Assembly: GCA_016930115.1 (NCBI GenBank)
Contig: JAFGHN010000098.1
Location: 1 to 25,372 of the forward strand
DNA: 25,372 nt
From: Spirochaetales bacterium
GTDB lineage: Bacteria; Spirochaetota; Spirochaetia; ARS1246
Reading direction: 5' to 3'
Numbering within the stretch: the first letter of the stretch is position 1; each line of letters begins with the position of its first letter. Below are positions 23,384 to 25,372 of this stretch, piece by piece. The notes beneath the pieces were generated by a model. It was not told the origin of the DNA. It searched no databases and worked only from the letters and a program-made list of their open reading frames with translations. The position numbers and the translations under genes were made by a program.

Positions 23384-24808
23384 GTGCCACATAATGATAT
23401 TTGCTACATGGATGCGGCCGAAATAGTCGCCGGTATCGTCGCCGGCAAGATGTCGGCAAAAGAAGTCATGGAAGCTCACATAGCACAGATCGAACGGATC
23501 AACCCGAAGGTGAACGCGATCGTCACTTTTTTGCCCGACGAAGCCATGAAAGCGGCGGAGGAGGCCGATCGGGCGAGAGCCAGGGGCGCAAAGTCTGGCC
23601 CTCTTTTCGGGATTCCAATCGCCCATAAGGACCTAGTGGATACCAAAGGCATCAGAACAACGAAAGGTTCTCCGATCTTCAAGGACAACATCCCGGATAA
23701 AGACGCCTTGATCGTGGAGCGCCTCAAAGCCGCCGGTGCGATCACTATCGGTAAGACCAACACGCCGGAATTTGGGGCGGGCTCCCAGACGTATAACGAA
23801 GTTTTCGGCAGGACTTTGAACCCGTACGACCTGAGCAAAACCTGCGGCGGGTCGAGCGGCGGCGCGGCTGTGGCCCTTGCCTGCGGCATGATGCCGCTCG
23901 CCGACGGCAGCGATCACGGGGGCAGCCTTCGCAATCCCGCCGGCTTCTGCAATGTTGTCGGTTTCCGCACTTCTCCCGGCCGCGTGCCGACACTGCCGGC
24001 GTCAACGCTTCTGTATCCTTTCCTCGTTCAGGGGCCGATGGCGCGAAGCGTGGGTGATGTCGCGCTTATGCTCAGCGCGATAGCCGGGCCTGATCAGCGG
24101 GTGCCGCTCTCCATCGACGAGCCGGGAAGCGTTTTCCTTCGATCGCTTGAGCGCGATTTCCGCGGCACCCGGATCGCCTGGAGCCGCGATCTTGGCGCGT
24201 TTCCGGTTGACCCGCGCGTAACTTCAGTCATCGAAGCTCACAAAGGCGTGTTCAAAGATCTCGGCTGCCGGGTCGTCGACGGCGAGCCGGATCTGACCGA
24301 TGCCGATGAGATATTCAAAGTCTGGCGCGCCTGGCACGTGGAGATGTCCATGGGAACGTTGCTCGATACCCATCGTGACCAGATCAAGGACACGGTAATC
24401 TGGAACGCCGAAATGGGGCGGAAGCTGACCGGGCCGGAAATCGGCCGGGCCGAGATAAAGAGATCCAGGCTCTATGAGCGGCTCATGGCATTCATGGAGG
24501 AGCATGAATTTCTTGTTCTCCCGGCAACCCAGGTTCCCCCATTTGATGTGACCCAGCAGTACGTAACGGAGATAAACGGTATCAAGATGGAAAGTTACAT
24601 CGATTGGATGAAATCGTGTTACTACATTTCGGTTACCTGTCTCCCGGCCATCTCGGTCCCGTGCGGCTTTACCCCGGACGGACTTCCCGTGGGGGTTCAA
24701 ATTGTCGGCAGACCCAGGGATGAACTCGGTGTTCTCCAGCTTGCCCGCGCGTTTGAAAAGGAAACGCAGACCGGGAAGAGGCGCCCGCCTGTGATAGAAT
24801 CGGCGTGA
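23384..24808 (+). CDS. Amidase (amidase signature family)
   Basis: A 474-residue enzyme with the full Ser-cisSer-Lys site: Lys82 in AHKDL, the Gly/Ser-rich TCGGSSGGAAVALA (153-166, cis-Ser at 157/158) and the nucleophile Ser181 in SDHGGSLRNPAG. It lacks a signal peptide, so it acts in the cytoplasm. Family members hydrolyse amide bonds of varied small molecules; GatA, part of the tRNA amidotransferase, is a relative, but no gatB or gatC is present. The start is GTG at 23384, with AAGGAGG (23368-23374) 9 nt before it; an ATG-less extension upstream is not needed. It lies next to the importer/enolase/SDR genes and ends convergent with an aminotransferase gene. Confidence 0.93.
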   Translation: MPHNDICYMDAAEIVAGIVAGKMSAKEVMEAHIAQIERINPKVNAIVTFLPDEAMKAAEEADRARARGAKSGPLFGIPIAHKDLVDTKGIRTTKGSPIFKDNIPDKDALIVERLKAAGAITIGKTNTPEFGAGSQTYNEVFGRTLNPYDLSKTCGGSSGGAAVALACGMMPLADGSDHGGSLRNPAGFCNVVGFRTSPGRVPTLPASTLLYPFLVQGPMARSVGDVALMLSAIAGPDQRVPLSIDEPGSVFLRSLERDFRGTRIAWSRDLGAFPVDPRVTSVIEAHKGVFKDLGCRVVDGEPDLTDADEIFKVWRAWHVEMSMGTLLDTHRDQIKDTVIWNAEMGRKLTGPEIGRAEIKRSRLYERLMAFMEEHEFLVLPATQVPPFDVTQQYVTEINGIKMESYIDWMKSCYYISVTCLPAISVPCGFTPDGLPVGVQIVGRPRDELGVLQLARAFEKETQTGKRRPPVIESA

Positions 24809-24814
24809 TATGCG

Positions 24815-24878
24815 GGGCCGGCGCGAATGGCAGCCTGGCAGCTCAAACCGGCTGGGCAGCCGGGTCCGTCGCCGGCCC
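24815..24878. terminator. GC-rich stem-loop between amidase and aminotransferase genes
   Basis: GGGCCGGCG (24815-24823) pairs with CGCCGGCCC (24870-24878). The loop contains a second hairpin, CCGGCT-GGGC-AGCCGG (24848-24863). It sits between convergent stop codons and could serve both strands, but lacks U-runs on either side. Confidence 0.45.
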
Positions 24879-24889
24879 GCCGAGTCGAC

Positions 24890-25372
24890 TTAACCCGGGA
24901 CCCTGAGGTCCTCCACGAGGCACGTCTCCAGCGCTTCGAGAAAAGCATCCAGGTCCGCGTCGTTCATGACCGAGGAAATACAGCCGGTTCCGCGCGGCGC
25001 GATCACGATACCCCGGTTCATCAGCGCGAGCGCAAGCGCGGTCACGGCCTTACGGTCGCTCCGGGCGACGGAACGATAGTCGACGATCGGCTCATCGGTG
25101 AAGTGAATGTTGAACAACGAGCCCACGCCAACCATCTGCGCCTTGACGGCGATCTGTCTGAAGAGTGCGTTTGCGCGGGTGCGCAAGCTCTCTCCCAGGG
25201 TGTCGATATGCATCTGGACTTCCGTGGTGATGGCGCCGTACCCGGCGACCCCGGCGGCGCAGCAGATCGCCGCGCCGTTGAAGGTCCCGCTCTGCGGAAT
25301 GGGCGGTGATCCCTTTGTAGGGTCGAGAAGCCTCATCAGCTCCTCTCTCCCGCCGAAAGCCGCCATCGGGAA
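24890..25372 (-). CDS. Glutamate-1-semialdehyde-type class III aminotransferase, C-terminal part
   Basis: About 160 residues from the right edge to a TAA at 24890-24892. The frame continues past the edge: the first residues read as PMAAFGGREELM, like the VGAFGG segment that follows the PLP lysine in this family. The next block SGTFNGAAICCAAGV matches the GTFNGNP phosphate-contact loop, and the C-terminal small domain follows. The PLP lysine itself lies outside the window. Such enzymes move amino groups on pyridoxal phosphate; HemL makes 5-aminolevulinate. The catabolic context points to an HemL-like relative rather than haem synthesis, but this is not settled. Partial gene. Confidence 0.85.
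   Translation of the reverse strand, partial: FPMAAFGGREELMRLLDPTKGSPPIPQSGTFNGAAICCAAGVAGYGAITTEVQMHIDTLGESLRTRANALFRQIAVKAQMVGVGSLFNIHFTDEPIVDYRSVARSDRKAVTALALALMNRGIVIAPRGTGCISSVMNDADLDAFLEALETCLVEDLRVPG

Noticed and set aside
22807..23394. 195-codon plus-strand frame over the SDR gene
   Set aside because: The SDR on the opposite strand has all catalytic motifs; this frame reads as low-complexity antisense.
24224..24700. 158-codon antisense frame in the amidase gene
   Set aside because: Antisense shadow; the amidase is intact.
1..25372. CRISPR array, tRNA or rRNA gene, insertion sequence, prophage
   Set aside because: No regularly spaced repeats, cloverleaf-like sequences, ribosomal RNA segments, transposase or phage motifs were seen by reading.

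Overview
The window is bacterial chromosomal DNA of fairly high GC content (estimated by eye, not counted). It holds about 20 protein genes, most with strong GGAGG-type ribosome binding sites. I see no rRNA, tRNA, CRISPR array, transposase or phage gene. The taxon cannot be fixed from this sequence. A family-5 solute-binding protein with a plain (non-lipoprotein) signal peptide suggests an outer membrane. The [4Fe-4S] and radical SAM proteins suggest anaerobic life. An uncultured anaerobe such as a spirochaete, chloroflexote or desulfobacterial lineage would fit; this is a weak inference.

Layout. 1-2.4 kb: a divergent TetR regulator / 14-TM multidrug exporter pair with overlapping promoters and an operator-like dyad. 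2.5-6.8 kb: a patatin-like lipase, a tail-to-tail overlapping DUF4389 membrane protein, a Gly-rich zinc-ribbon mini-protein, a double PRC-barrel protein and an S2P/M50 intramembrane protease with CBS domains; this looks like an envelope or stress group. 6.8-8.0 kb: an Eis-type N-acetyltransferase. 8.05-12.2 kb: a four-gene run of a QueG/reductive-dehalogenase-like iron-sulfur protein, a radical SAM protein with extra C-terminal cysteines, a SAM methyltransferase overlapping it by 8 nt, and an MFS transporter. This run is the best candidate for an undescribed system. 12.2-14.9 kb: an alpha/beta hydrolase, a serine beta-lactamase-like hydrolase, a PaaI-type thioesterase and a cupin remnant. 15.1-19 kb: a peptide/oligosaccharide-type ABC importer (binding protein and two permeases, no ATPase in view). 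19-21.3 kb: two tandem enolase-superfamily (sugar-acid dehydratase-like) paralogues on the opposite strand. 21.6-25.4 kb: a YkgJ-type cysteine cluster protein, an SDR oxidoreductase, an amidase, and the C-terminal part of a glutamate-1-semialdehyde-type aminotransferase cut by the window edge.

How the genes may work together. The importer, enolase paralogues, SDR, amidase and aminotransferase look like a catabolic neighbourhood for an imported carboxylated or amidated (sugar-acid-like) compound, but no substrate can be named. The four-gene run at 8-12 kb has the parts of a modify-and-export pathway (Fe-S reductase, radical SAM, methyltransferase, transporter) with its own promoter and operator-like dyad. 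No precursor peptide or core biosynthetic enzyme is visible, so its product is unknown. Promoter calls below are matches to bacterial -35/-10 boxes made by eye.
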